Assembly: GCF_001949145.1 (NCBI RefSeq)
Contig: NW_019091452.1
Coordinates: 1-64,000, forward strand
From: Acanthaster planci
Taxonomy: Eukaryota; Echinodermata; Asteroidea; Valvatida; Acanthasteridae
Reading direction: 5' to 3'
DNA length: 64,000 nucleotides
Below the pieces are notes generated by a model, which ran no database searches, was not told the origin of the DNA, and worked only from the letters and a program-made list of their open reading frames with translations. The position numbers and the translations under genes were made by a program. Below are positions 34,701 to 49,700 of the stretch, one piece after another. Each line of letters opens with the position of its first letter. Position 1 is the stretch's first letter.

Positions 34701-37700
34701 AAGATACAAGAAACTAAGTCAGCAGTTAAGTGAGTTTACAACTCATCATGAAGTGGCACTATTGTGTGTAACTGGTCGCTCAGCACCATCTGCAAATAAA
34801 TCCTACATGAAATTTAATATTGAGTCCATTTGTGAATAATCTTCTAAGACAGTAAATGCGAAAGTAAAGGCGATTGGCATTTTTTGGGCAAATTATTGAA
34901 AGAACGTGCAATAATCATGCAATTGCGCAGACTGACTGCTCATGCTCACGAATAACAAATGATACAGGTTTTTACAGCCTTATAATGATACAACGTATAA
35001 CTTGTTCACAAGGATAGCCTTTATCAGCTCTCAGTAGTTTCATTTTTAAGCATTTCATTTTGCTTAACTCTAACAGTCCTCAGTCCTCCAGCAGGTGAAA
35101 GATTGAGGACTGTTAGGGTTAACGAGAGAAATTAGACGCAAATCTGTAATAAGCCTTTTGCGAGTTAAATTTGAATAGAGTCTGGTACACTGTGCTATCT
35201 TATTTCACATGAACATAACAATTTGAATTCCCAAGACTAACGACACTACCTCGTGATTTGGGGCAAGCTTTTGCATAGCAACCACAATCTCTGGATGGAC
35301 CGGTTCCTTTGTGCCCTTCGCATCCATTGAAAACAGTGTATTGATGCAAGGCGTCTCTTATGTAACTAAGCAAATTAAAACTTGCCCTGAATTACGAGGT
35401 ACAGTAACAGTGTTCGTAGTATGGAGAATTCAATTTGTTATGCTCACGTGCTTGTGGAGAACTCGGTGACTCGCAAATGGCTTATTAAAATGAGCAACTT
35501 TAACTCACCGATTTCACACTGTTGCGCAAACTTAATATCGTCAATGGCGATGACACCCGAGCTGCCTGAACCATACACAGCCTCAATATGAATGGCAAAG
35601 TTGCTTTGTTCGCCAATCGTAATCTCATTGGTTGACTGCCAGCTGCCAAGCTGGTTCAAGCTCTGAAATATCTTCTAAAAATGTAGAAATGCATATTAGC
35701 AAGTTTGTAAAGTCTTTGTCAGTAGGATGGTTTGCAAATGAGAAACTTTCACGCAAACAATTACCATAAAAACTGGTTACTTTCTTTTCCATTTCACTGT
35801 CCGTAAAATTGAACAAAAAGAAAAAATGACAATCTGAAATCTTTGAATAAAACAGAGAAATATTGTTTTATTTTTATAAATAAATACAAATCTGAACATC
35901 TGAACTCTGAAAATATTTAAGACATCTTAAAATATCATTACACATATTTACAAATAAATATTTGATTATATATTTGAGTGGTCAAGCATTTGAAAGCTCT
36001 ATTCTAGAAAACCATGCAGTATTAAAGTTGATGTAGAAATTGCTAAATTACATGAATAGTAACAAAAAGGTGGCCAACATCGACCGTATTATGGAACATT
36101 TTAACCAGACTGAGCATCTATGCACATCCTACTTTATATAAGTGAAAAGTGCAGAGGGCATGTAATAATTTTGTTTTCGTTTAAATGAGCATAAAACTTC
36201 AACACAATTTCGAGAGAGGGATCCAGTATTAAAACCAGGAACATACACAACTACGAATATATTCCAGATGTTTTTAAATGTTAATACCTGGCTTGAAGTT
36301 GAGGCTCCAGTCTTCAGGTAAACATTGATGGAATTGAGTGAATTGCCATTCAAATAAAAGAAGAAAGTAACGTCACACAGGGCGCTGGATTTCTGGTACA
36401 TCAGAGAGCTTAGAATGGCTCGCCCGGCATTTGCAAGGTTCGGTAGGGGCACAATGACCATGAAATGACCTAAATAAAATCATTAACAACGAAAGGAAAA
36501 AAGAATGCTCGAATTTGAGGGGTTTTTGAGTTCCACAAAATAATATAAATGGTGCTTCAATTGAAAATGCAATCAATTAAAGTGGCTATTTTGGTCAAAA
36601 TAGCATCAAACCGTAGACCCCTTTATTATTACAAATAAAAATCAAAGTGCAGGATGTCCTTAAAATATTTTACGGAGGGCTTAATTAATGGTAACTCGCT
36701 TAGAAGAAATTGCGAACATGTGACAAGCAGACTTTGGGGCATATCTTATACCTTGACTCGTTCCTGTCGTGTGGTCAGCGACTGGTTCCCCATTAGTTGG
36801 TTTACCATAGCGCCACTCAACACGATCCGAGAATGCATTGTACCATCCGCAAGCGTTGCTGTCGGTCTCAAAGGGACACTCGGACCCTGGGATATGGAAC
36901 GGGGATGTCAAATGTTGTTGATAAATTGGATTGTTAAGTTCATGCCGAGATCTTGTGCCAAATATTAGGTCTTTGTCACTTTCGAGCAGGTGACCAATGC
37001 TGATTAACATGCATAGCCCACAAGCAAATGCCGGGCACTGTGAGTGCAATTAATACAAAAATGCATTCAAGTTGCTTTGTAAATCATACGCGTCATATTT
37101 TGCAATGCTCTCAAAGCCAGGGTTTGAGTGATATTTTTGCTACAACTTGCTCGCCGCCGCTGCCAAGTTTAATTCTCAGTCTGCCTCCAAAGACTTCTCC
37201 GACTGCTTGTGCATACATGTGTGTACACCTTATACGGAGCGGTAAGCATGTTTACATGTTTGGCTATAGTGGTTCAGGGCATGCATGGCGGTTCAAACGA
37301 AAAAAGAGCAAATTTCAAACCGACATAACAGGGTTGCAGCAAACTTTCTGTAGAGTTTAAGGGTATCCAACTTTTAAGAATAAGCATTATGAATATTTGA
37401 TCTGCCTTCACAGAATCCTATTCCTGTTTGCTCGGAGAATATACTAGCCTATTAATAACCGTTAGCTGTTTTTTCCAATGTAGACTTCCAGATCACGTTC
37501 ATGTATTCTCTGGCTTGAAACAGGAAAGTTGCAAATGTATGAACCGTGCTCTTATTTTATTTCAATGGATACACTCTTATTCCCCTTCGTTACCGCATGT
37601 GGTCTCATCAGACGAGTCGCTACACTGCGACATCAGATCGCAGTGCTGCGATTGGCTGTAGCACCCAGCCGACGTCAGGCATGCGTACCGGCCATCGGGG

Positions 37701-40700
37701 CAGTAGAAGTTGGTGTCACCTCGCAACGGCTCACCAGGAAGGCCACTTCCCTGGGAATCGATTGCAATAGGGAAAAATACAATGAAAATTGTACAACAGC
37801 AAATCATGGGTATAGAATTATGGAAAAGAATTAGGAAAATCAGGAAAAGTAAACAATGAAAAGGGCTAATGGCAAAGTGGCAATAAACGATGGGCTGTAC
37901 CATGAACGCAGGAAAAACTATCATGGATAAGGTAGAAAAATATGAGAAAAACACATCAAAATTAAGAAAGAATTAAAACAAAATGAAATAGAATTCAGTG
38001 GCAATATTTTTATCTTGAGTGTTCTATCTACATTATAAATCTAATGAATGAACAGACACAAGTTGTTCGACAGCAAATTAAAGTCAAGCCAAAACAATTT
38101 AGCTGATCACAGGTTTCGTGCTCTGGCGAAAGGCATATCTTCATAAGTATGTCAAATTAATATCCTCATATCTAAGTTTCAGACCATATCACCTGGGTTC
38201 ACTACAAAGTAATAGATGCAGCAGCTACAATAAATAGGTCAAGGCAATTTTTCAAAATCAGCAAACAATATTGCTTTCTGGTCCATATCTATCGTGACCG
38301 TAAACATTGGAGGGTTTCAATTAACAGAATCATTCAAAGACGGGTGACGTAAATCCATGCTTCTCGTCACAAAACTCTCCTTCAATTAAATGCTTACAAT
38401 GAAACATTCCCTTGAGAAGGAGACATCATCGATGGCTACAGCGCTTTGTGGACTGGCACCAGAAATACCCTCAATGACAATCTAGATACATATAGCCGGT
38501 GCAATAAAAAAAAACAGTCAATCTGGTGAAATATCAATCAGACTATTTTCAAGTCTGTAGTTCATCACTGCAACTAATGTGAAATCCAGTCAATCACTGA
38601 AGACTCCATGATTCTCCATCGTAAGTCAAAAAGTCATTCCAAAGTCTGTAAAAAGCCATTCGGGCAAGTTTAATATAAATTTGGTGAAATGAACAGTGAC
38701 AGAGAAGTCAATCCTTTGTTCATGTTCAACATTACTGCACCGTAAAAAAGTTGGTCAAACAGTGTTGGGCATTTGTTATTTGCCAAACCTGGGTTAAAGC
38801 TAAAACACTGTTGGTCAATTTCCATCACTGTTGGTCAAACATTGACCAAATATTGGGAGGAATTTGCCCAACGGTTGCTGAAGTTGGTATTTTAGCAACA
38901 TTGGGCAAAACATCAACCAAAAAATAACCAATCGTTTTACAGTGTTGGATGAACTCGACCTACATGTACAACTCTGGTTCAGTAATTATAATAACTAGTA
39001 ACTATGAAGTCAAAAAACATCGGCACACATGAAGCAGGCCTCTAGCTGAGAAATAACAGTGAATGGGCTATGAAAGAGTTCGTTTGAGTACTTTGTGACT
39101 ACGGACTGGACAATAATTAATTAACTTCATTGCAAGTCGGCAGTACGGCACTCTGCCCTTTACAGCCTCTGTGTCCAAAATGTTTCAAAGTTTGGAAGAT
39201 ATGATTCAAAATAGATTCTGTTTTGATGTGACCCCAAACATTTCAGTATGGAAAGCTGTCCGACTTGCCTCAAAGTCCACCCCTGGATTGTTGACCGGCA
39301 GAGACCTCAGATGCCAAGTGTCGCCTTGGGAACCGGTGATGCGGTCCATCTGAGGCAGAGCGTTGCTAAGATATGATGTACGCTGGCGGACGACGATAGT
39401 GCCCGCATCCTCCCCGTTCATGTAATACCAGAAACGAACCTGTGCAATGAGATATTATCAGTGAACATCTAGTCGGTGTTTAAGTTTCTGTCAATTAAAA
39501 CCAAGGTCAGTTTATATGTATCACCTGTGTTTCAGATTTGACCTGGTTGCTATAAATATTGTTAGATAATTGGATAAACTTAAGCCTGAATTTTCCTTTT
39601 TCTTTGAAAGATAGTTGTCTTCAATGTTAAAAAATACAAAACAATACTCCTATGAATCCCATTTCAAACGGTTCTTTCTTTGTGAACAAAATTTTGCTCA
39701 AAAGTATATTTATTTATGTAAGAACTGATTTTTCCTTCAACTTGCGAAAACGACACATAGAAGCACTTCAACATGTGTAACTAACCAAAGATGTCTCGGA
39801 AGTTGAATGAGCCACTTTTAAGTGAAGGAACCTTGAAAAAAAACTTGCACAATATATTCGTCAATTATATAGGCACTTTCGACATTGTCCAGCCACGTAA
39901 TGTGTAATTTTCAACTGGATTCCAAAAAAAGTAAGGCATTGAAATGAAGAGCTCTGTTTGTTATTTCTATTGAAAACTAAAACAAAATAACATGACAATT
40001 TGAAATAAGACCCATTTTATGTTTTTTATGGATATGCAGCCATTATGTCCCTTTATCCACCTGCTATGGAGTTAAAACAACTAAACATGCGGACTTACAT
40101 AGCAGTTGTTACTTAGTCTGCTGATGGAGGGACTACCCAACCTAGCGATGTCTGTACTCCGTCTAGGCCGGGAGGAATCAATGTACAAGTAGTTGCCTGA
40201 AACACAACGGTTTAAAGAATTAAAACCTTTAGTTCTTTTGTAAATTAGTTGCAATAAGTAACATCCTCCAAACCCCAAAAATACATTGTCCTATTCGTTT
40301 CTGAACAGTAAACTTTGATAAGGAAACTTTTATTTATTCTTTATCAAATTTGGAACTAGTATGAAGGTAGCAACCATGTAGAACATAATCACTTGGCGGT
40401 ATAGTGTTCATGTATTAATTACAAAACAAAATTGTGACTTCAGACCTTTCAAAACTTAACTTTCAAAACTAAGCATAAAAAAGCAGTGTTTACTTTGGTT
40501 TGTTATTTTGAAACTCTGAGAAAATGTTGCAGAAAGACTTTCGCCTCCACACACGGCACTTCTCACCTTTATTTGAATTCTTTGTGTGGTCATTTATTGG
40601 TCCAACGCTCATCCCTCCAGCTCCGTCTTGCCTCATCGACCAATCAAAATCATCATTATATTCCTGGTGCCATTTACAAAGGTCGGCATCAAAACTGCAG

Positions 40701-43700
40701 CTCAATGTTGTGGCTGGAAATGAGAGTAACTCTGCTTAAAATTGATGCTTTCTATTACATTCAAATTATTAGTGAAGCAAATAAATATGTAGAAGTGTAC
40801 ATGTGCAGAATCCAGCCCCGTTTCACTAACCATTCCGTATGGACCCTTTAATGGCGGAAAGCGCTGTGTTCAGTTTTGTATGGAGTGTCTGTCACAGAAC
40901 AATGGCGCTATACAAAAGTTATAACAATGCTTTTCTGTTTTTCCATTCCTAATTTGAAAAGGTTCTGGTCATAAACAGGTAGTTGGTGAGAGTAAAATCT
41001 GCAGTGAGTTAACTTTAAGTGTTGAAGTCCATCACAAGTCCTTGGAAGTCAAACTCAAGTCATCTAGTTCAAAGCCAAGTCAAAACTCAACAAACTGAAA
41101 CACGACAGATGCATTTCTTTGTCAGTGTTTACCCTGTTTTCTTTTATTATTGGTCTGCCGAGGGGATTTGGGAATGGATTTATGATGGACTTGACTACCA
41201 GACTGGTTCAGTGACAGATGGGATCTGTCACAATTTGTCCAACTTACGACAGTTGAGCTCGTCGCTTCCGTCCATGCAGTCATCCCGGAAGTCGCACACT
41301 GATGTCGCATCGACGCACAGCGAGTTGCTACACTGGAACTGGTTGTCATTGCATGGCACGCCGGTGACTGGTGGCGGGGAGCAGCTGTAGAACGTGATGT
41401 CATCAAGCGAGATGCCACCAGAGTAAGTGGTAGATCGCCTGGCTTGGATGATCACCTGCACGAACAAGAAATGATTGTTCAAATTGAGGCCTGCTTTATG
41501 CACAGGGGTCTTTCATGGCAAGATACATGGTAAAAAAAACGGTGGGACTTACACTGTAGTCCCTGCCTGCGCCGAGTACGAATTCTGCTTTCTTCCACTG
41601 GGCTCCCTGCGAGCCGCTGATGTAACCTATGGTTGCATTGGCTCCAACCTGCGATGTGGCAACGCTCAGCGAGCCCACATTGGTGCCCGTCATGTAGTAC
41701 CAGAAGTCCAACTTGCAGTTGGTGTTTGTTTCAGAGAGAGTAGCTGATGTCATTGTGGCCACACCTGCTGTGTTGGACTTGCTCATTGTGTAGGCATAGT
41801 ATCCTAAATACAAGGCAAAAAGACAATAAACCTGAAAATTTGCCAATCGAATAATGTTTGTTTTTCTGACAAATGAGAAGACAACGAATTGTACAAGAAC
41901 ACAAGATCTACCTGAAACAACATTCAGACATCGGTGACCTGATATACACAACTTCAGAGAGTTATTGGGCACCTTAAACACACCAAGAAATTTAACCCAA
42001 ATTATAATATATATAAAAATGGACAGAGAAATTGATTGGAGTGGGAGTTGAACCTCTCACCCCAATGACCCCAACAACACTGTCCCTATGTTCAACCAAT
42101 TGAGCCATCCAATTCTATACATTCAGTCTCCGCATATATCAATATCTGTGACAAACACATCAATATACCTTGTGTGGATAGTCTAATGCTTTCTTGTATG
42201 ATGAAGTAAATGTTACTTATTACTTAATGTTACTTTTTCTCACACTCTTAACACACTTATCAGCTGGACTTCTGTTGATGGTTTCCTTGAGTGTTCCTCT
42301 TTGTTTTGTGAAAGATAATCTTGAGACGAAAATGCCCCGGTAACTCTTTTTTAGAGCTCAGGAAAGGTTTTTAAGGACCTGGCTTAGTCCTTACAAGGTT
42401 CACACAACCTGGATTGTGAGGACCTACTCTGTCATCAAGTTCAAATGGTGTATAAACTAACTTGCACAAAGAAATTGACGGCAAAAGATCTTGGTGGGTA
42501 CGTACCAAGGGTGGATTGTGAGGTGTGGTCAGTGGCTGGCCGGTTTTGGTCACCTCCATTGCCCTGGGCCAACAACCAATAGAAATCCCCATCTGCCAAC
42601 ATCCAGTGGCATGAGCCTGCATCAAAGTCGCACTTGGATTGAACTACAAATGAAGGAAAAACCGATGTAATAATGAGGACACCATCAGAGGTCTAAATTA
42701 TGGGGAAAAAAACATGACTTGTGCATGGGAAAAATTCAAAATTCGTATTAACGGTGAGAAGATCTGGAAAAACAAACAGAACCAGGTATGGGCCGCAAGA
42801 CTGTGATATACATGTAGGAAATGGAAAAATGAGCAAGGAGCTGAACCTTTTTTTTAAACAATACTATGTACCTTTCACTTATGTTGAAAAAACAGGAAGA
42901 GACAAAAATATTTTTCTGACAAAATAATTGAAATCTTTATCCTTGTTTCACTGAAAACCTTGACTTTTGAAAGATCTTTTTCTCAGAATGTAACCATTTT
43001 TGGCATTTTGATGAATGATAATGATGTTGTAACACATTTCATTTTTAGGAACATCAGTTTTGTTCCGCTCAGAGAAAATTCTGTTTTCAACCTCTTCCTA
43101 GTTCAACCTAATTTTGCCAGCACATCTCCCATTCGGGCCAGAATGTCGCTGGATGCCCTTGGCAAGACTCACCACAATCCCTCTCGTCTGCCCCATCAAT
43201 GCAGTCTTTCTTGAAGTCGCACACATTGATTGCACTGATGCACCGGTCGTCTGCCTTGCAGTAGAACTGGCCTGCTGAGCAGCGAGCAGGACCAGTTGGG
43301 GAAGGGGTGGTTGGCGGGGCCGTGGGGAGGTTACCGGAGTAGGCCTGGCAGCCGGGCGTAAGGCTGGTGTCGTCGATGGCGATGTCGCCCCCGGCAGCAT
43401 CACCCACTGAGGCTTGGATGACAACCTTAGATCAAAAGTTTCAAATTACATGTAGTTCGCAGAAAAAAAATGAAATATGCTTTGTAATTGCCAGGCAATG
43501 CCTGGGCCTTTGGCAATTCTTTTCAGCTGATTGCCAGATTAGTATAGAGGTTTTACTTATTGATAAGGTCAGACCTCCACATGGCCTGTCCAGACTACCT
43601 CCAGCCCATTATAGACGAGTCTATGGCTATTTTACAGCTCCATTTAGCATGTAAGTGACTTCCAAAACAGAGCCCTGGTAGAAGTATTACAGACACGCTC

Positions 43701-46700
43701 CTTTGTTCCATTTGTTTGTGTTGGAAGAGTTTTCATGATCACAGTGACTAGAGCTGTAGATTATATGTGACCGGCTCCATAAAAAAGGGTATTATGCTAC
43801 ATTTTTTTTCAAAATGAGTTACATACACATTTGAATTGGTTACAATATAAGCTTTAACATGGTGTAGGTTTGAACCCTGTGGCACTTTGCAATCTGGAGA
43901 TATATCGATTGTTGCATTATTATATCATACACAGCAACAGAAGTACTTTCTGAGATAAAGTCCTTTAAACACAGGAAGTAGAAAAAGAAATCAGCCAAGA
44001 AGAACGTCTCTTGAATATCCACAGCAATAATTAGGTTTCTTGAATGAATTATGAAAGTATTGATATGACAGAAGGCAATAAACCAACAAGTAATACAAAT
44101 CACCCTCTCCGCATAGAAAAAGCCTCAGCACTAAATAGCAAAGCGTCCCTTAATACCCTTTTCTGGCGAGCGGGTCACATACGTGTATGTAGTTCAGTGG
44201 AAACAATGGTCCTCAACAGGGGCTCGTAGTGGACAGCCCACTGCTTCAAAGCAGGGCATTACAGGCCCTGCCGAGACGTGACCTGGCTTCTCGACTAGTG
44301 CCACCCTTACAGAAGAAATTATGGCTGGTGTGAAAGCAGAGAGTTCCTTAGAAAAAGGCAAGGCAATTGTGAACCGGCCAAGCAAAAAAAGTCACAAGTC
44401 GTCCGAGCCACATTTCAATAATACAAGCCAATAAAAAATCCTACAAACTCCAAAAAGAACGGGACCCCTAAATACTTTTCATCCTGATAATATCATTGGT
44501 ATGAGGATGCCACACTTAACGCTTCATCCAACCGAACAGCTTGGCTTGCTCTGGCTAATGCAACTGAAAATAAAGGGCTTTAAAAGTGGTTTTTGTGGGA
44601 TCACGATTCTTTGTAAAATATTTTTTTTAATTTTTAAATAAAAACAAATAAAACGTTTGGAATCATGCATGTTCAAAGGCCTTTAATAGCTGATGATAGA
44701 TTTACACCATTTTAAGGGTCAGCCTCAGCTTATCGACGACCGCGTGTATTAACGTACTTGGAATGGTGTACTGGTTGTTATGGCAACCTCTGCCCGCCTC
44801 CAAACGTCTGCTTGGCCACCGCTCTTTGACCAAATTGTCTGAGCCTGGTAATTACTATTGTAGTAGGAACGAAGCATCACTTTCAGGTCTTGGATGTTGG
44901 CACCAAACATGTGGTAGAAGAATCGAAGCTGTGAAGGGTGAATTTGAGAAATGAGTTAACTCTTTTTATTAACGTCTGGTACCTCGCTTGTGTGGCTCAA
45001 GTGAAAACCCTGGTGTGGAAAACCTAGTAAATACGACAGACTTACTGGTAAGAAGTTCTGATTGAAATTCTAATCAGTGCTGCGGTCGAGTCCATTAATT
45101 ACCAAAAAGGTTTCACAAATTGAACACCTGATGAGTCAGTAAATTCAGTGGACTGGAGGTCCACCTCATGGACTTGTCGCTTTTTGTAATAGTCTGAAGC
45201 GAATTCCACTACAACAGTCAGTGCTGTTTGAAGTTGTTCTGGCAGGGCAGCATACAGAAAGGTAAATTTGCAGAAAGAATCTGTTTTTTAGGAACAAGGG
45301 AAGATCTCCGTGTTTCACATAGTTTGCTCTCTGCTGTAGCTCCAAAACAGAGTACACTGTTTGAAACACTTCCGCTGAGCCTGAAAATATATTTCTCTCT
45401 ATCGAACGGGTGGATTCGTGCACAAGGCTGAGTTATTGAGAATGAGATTGAAATTAGACTGGAGTGTCCAAAATAAATAGGTGAAGTCTGGCAATCTTAC
45501 CTTACAATCGTTCCCAGATGGCACGGTGTACTTAGGGCTGACGAGTTGCGCTGCCTTTCCAAAATTCCCAGGTGAGGAATCAATGAACATATAAAAACCT
45601 GCAAATTAGCAAAATACAACTCTCACTGAACAAACGTATGTTTTGACAAACTCAGTTATCATTCTGGAGATGATGTTGTATTTCAGAAGTGCGTTTCAGT
45701 TAACAAACCTTTAGACATTCTGGATCTAGCTTCAAATCTAGAAGCAAAGTTACAGCCTGGCTTTGGATTTATGATGGCAAATGTCCTTAAAGATCACACC
45801 CAGCCGTCAAATATAAATACAAGGAATACAACCTGAAAAGGCACGCAAAGCACACAATAATTACTAGGGCTACGATTGATGCCGTCACAAGTCCACCATC
45901 CAGCACAAGTCATGTAGTCTGAAGCAATTTCATTCAACGCTCTTCAAATGAACCACACCAAAAGCATTCCTTTGTCACGGTTCACCGTGTAACTTTGAAC
46001 TGGTTTTGATGAGGCTGGACTTGAGACAGAACGGAGAGGAGAAATTGGAAAAAACTTCTTCGAAAAGGAAGAGTTTTAATGACATTGGCATTAACGTACC
46101 TTCACTTGATCCTAAGGTGTGATCTCTAGAGGGTCCAGTGTCAGGAATAGCTGTTGAGCCCTTTAATCTCACCCAATTAATGCCATCTGTGTCAGTGGCC
46201 TGCGTCCAATCACAGAGATCGTTTTCAAAGCTGCACATTCTGTTGCCATTGGATACTGCAACGAAAGAAAGGATCCAATGAAAACAGGGCTTAGCAACAG
46301 ACTTCGGCCTTTCTCAATAAGTGAAAGCCTAATCTGGAAGCAATTTTTGCCCGGTTTTGGACTTCAGAGTAATTTATTTTGCAAGTGGACAAACTCAGGT
46401 TTGGATCAGATGAAAAACCCAAAACACAAAAGGTTTAGTAGCATTTTCGAAAATTTTTAAATTAAACGTTTAGGTAAATAATAAAAAATATCCATTTTTT
46501 GAGCGAAAGTTATAAGCTCAGGAAAGACACAGTTGTTATCAAAAGAAGTTTCCATCTTTATCCTAACCTCCTGGACTTTATGTAAAGTTATATTTAAATT
46601 GGAAGATTTTGGAAGAGATTGGGCTTGCTATACAGAAATACTTCTGTTTTCATTCGACAATGATGTCTTGCAATCTTACTGATGACGATATCATCATGCA

Positions 46701-49700
46701 TATGGTCAAAAGAAAAATGACTGTAAATTTCAATGCAAAGTATGACATTGATTGTATTAAATATGACACAGGGAACAGAAGTTATCTAAAACTAAGCTGG
46801 AATGAAGCACAAACCACATCAAATGACTGATTTGAATTGTTGGAGGTTTCAACGGACAGCAGAAACTCACAGCAAGACTGCAGATCCTCGTCCGTTCCGT
46901 CGCCGCAATCGTCCGACCAATCACAAACCAGGCTCTTGTCCACGCAGGCTCTGTTGACGCACCAGAAGTTGCTGGAGGTGTCACATGACAGGGCGGGGTC
47001 TGGGAGGGCACAGTTGGTGAACTTAATGTCGTCCATGGCAATCATGCCCTGGAAGTTGGAATTACGCTCCTTGCGGAATTTAAGCTGTAACAATAATGAC
47101 AACATCAATAATAATGACACATTTACAATTGGCTTATTCCCAATCTGAACAGGTGTGTCTTGATCTTACATAGCAGGGTGTGGCATGAACCGAAATGGGG
47201 TTGGAAATAATGACAAAATTACCCTGAAAGGTGATTGCCTCCTCCCAATTCCAATGGTCAGTTGTTTCCACTGGCTGCCGTGGTCGGCGCTGTTGGCCCA
47301 AAGCACGCTCTCGGACCGATCCGCCTGGTCAACCAAGACCAGGAGCAGCTCACCGACGTTCTGGCCGCTGATGACATACCATATCTCCAGGACACAGTTG
47401 GCTGAGGCCACTGTGTATGCTGGGCCAACCATGAGGGCCACTTGGTCAACTGAGGTCTGGCCGAAGGGTGCAATGTACATGTAGTGACCTTCAAGGCCAA
47501 AAATTTGAGATATTAAAAGCAAATTCAATTTGTTCCTTCACATTTACTCTTGGAGATATTTGCAAGATAATTTACAAAAACATATAACCGTCAAGGCAAC
47601 CTCTTGAGGGCGCTCCGGAGATGAGGGGCATTGTCTGTTGTCATAAGGACACAACCTATGTTTTTGTTCATTTTTCAGAGACCTGAACATGGAGTAATGT
47701 GTACAGACAATGACTTGGAGACAGAACAGCAGAGTAAAAAAGAAATAAAAACAGCAAGCCAATTCTTTCAAGGCAAACTTTAAGGGCACTCTGCAGGGGA
47801 TGTCAAAGACTTGTCCCCGTGCTGAGTAGCAGCAAACACGAACCCAACCAAAACATCTTCGTCTACAAGCAGGTGTGTTTATGGAAAGCCTTCGACGTAT
47901 AAGTAAACTCTTGAGGGCACTCTAGGGATGGGAAAACCAAAACATCTTGGTCTACAAGGAAGTGTGTTTATGGAAAGCCTTCGACGTAAACTCTTGAGGG
48001 CACTCTAGGGATGGGATCACTGTAATGGGGTAAGGAACGGGAATATCGATCTACCTATTCCATGGGAATATGAATGAGCATTAATGTAAATGTTTTGACC
48101 CTGATATACAAAGGAAAGAAATGATGACAAGTAGCATCCTATTCTCTTTAAGACAACTTCTAGAGGGCACTCTAGGGGCAAGGACACATTTTCCCTATGG
48201 AAGAGGCTATGGCACTACCCAGCCCAAATAGATATTATGTGTATGTATGTACAATATTACCTGAGTTATTACTCAAGAGTGTGAGAATAGGTGAACGAAT
48301 TCAACATCTAAACATTTAAAGCAAAAACTCTTGAGGGCGCTCTAGGGTGAGAACACAATTTCCTTCCGTGCATTTCATTGCGTTATGGATTACTTTTCAA
48401 TCTACTANNNNNNNNNNNNNNNNNNNNNNNNNNNNNNNNNNNNNNNNNNNNNNNNNNNNNNNNNNNNNNNNNNNNNNNNNNNNNNNNNNNNNNNNNNNNN
48501 NNNNNNNNNNNNNNNNNNNNNNNNNNNNNNNNNNNNNNNNNNNNNNNNNNNNNNNNNNNNNNNNNNNNNNNNNNNNNNNNNNNNNNNNNNNNNNNNNNNN
48601 NNNNNNNNNNNNNNNNNNNNNNNNNNNNNNNNNNNNNNNNNNNNNNNNNNNNNNNNNNNNNNNNNNNNNNNNNNNNNNNNNNNNNNNNNNNNNNNNNNNN
48701 NNNNNNNNNNNNNNNNNNNNNNNNNNNNNNNNNNNNNNNNNNNNNNNNNNNNNNNNNNNNNNNNNNNNNNNNNNNNNNNNNNNNNNNNNNNNNNNNNTGA
48801 GACAAAACCATAGGGCAATTAAGAGGTAGAAGCCAAAAAGCCTATAACCTCTAGGTGAACTCTTGAGGGCGCTCTAGGGTGAGAACACAATTTCCTTCCA
48901 TGCATTTCATTGCGTTATGGATTACTTTTCAATCTACTGAGTTCTCAGTAAAGGGCACTTTTGCATATATTGTGACCTGCGAGACAAAACCATAGGGCAA
49001 TTAAGAGATAGAAGCCAAAAAGCCTATAACCTCTAGGTTAACTCTTGAGGGCGCTCTAGGGGGTAAGAACACTGTACTTCACTGTTTGTGCAATGACCAC
49101 AAAACACTCTGTTTTGGTAAAAAAAACAAAGGTGTTTTCTTTTAAAGAATGTGTAGACAGACAAAACAAAGGAGCTAATTGAGAGGTAAAAATGGACATA
49201 CTGAAGACAAACTCTTGAGGGCGCTCTATGGGGCATTATTACCATTTTTACATTTTGATCTGTTTTGCCCCGCTTTGTCCTGCTTTGGTGGGAAAACCTG
49301 ACGAATGGACCCCCTTTTAAGCCAACCAAGAGAGATTATAAAACTGTACAAGATAACGAAATATGCATTAACAAACCGATGCCACTTGAGAGGGTGTGGT
49401 CCATCCTTGGAGCTACATTTGGCGTTGCCGAAGTATCCTGCCCCGTTGCTCGGTGCCAGTCAAAGTTGTCCATGGTAGTCTCCGTCCAGCCACAAGAATC
49501 ACTCTCAAAATCGCACAGAGTTGCTGTTGTTAGATGAAAATGATTTGATAAGGTACTGACAACACAAATATACGCATGGTTTGATTAATTTCAGTCTAGA
49601 CAGACCCAGACCTAGCCTTTGTACATCTGTGGAAATTGTTTTTGTTATCCTAAACATTTTCCCCCAAGATGCAAGCTATTTCTTCCCTTTTTACAAAAAT

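Noticed and set aside
41122-47500. Overlapping plus- and minus-strand frames in MAM/LDLa exons with ATG starts
   Set aside because: They are alternative-frame shadows of the exons; the real frame is set by Cys spacing, MAM motifs and splice phases.
48347-48829. Long frames of unknown residues
   Set aside because: They are the assembly gap read as open sequence.
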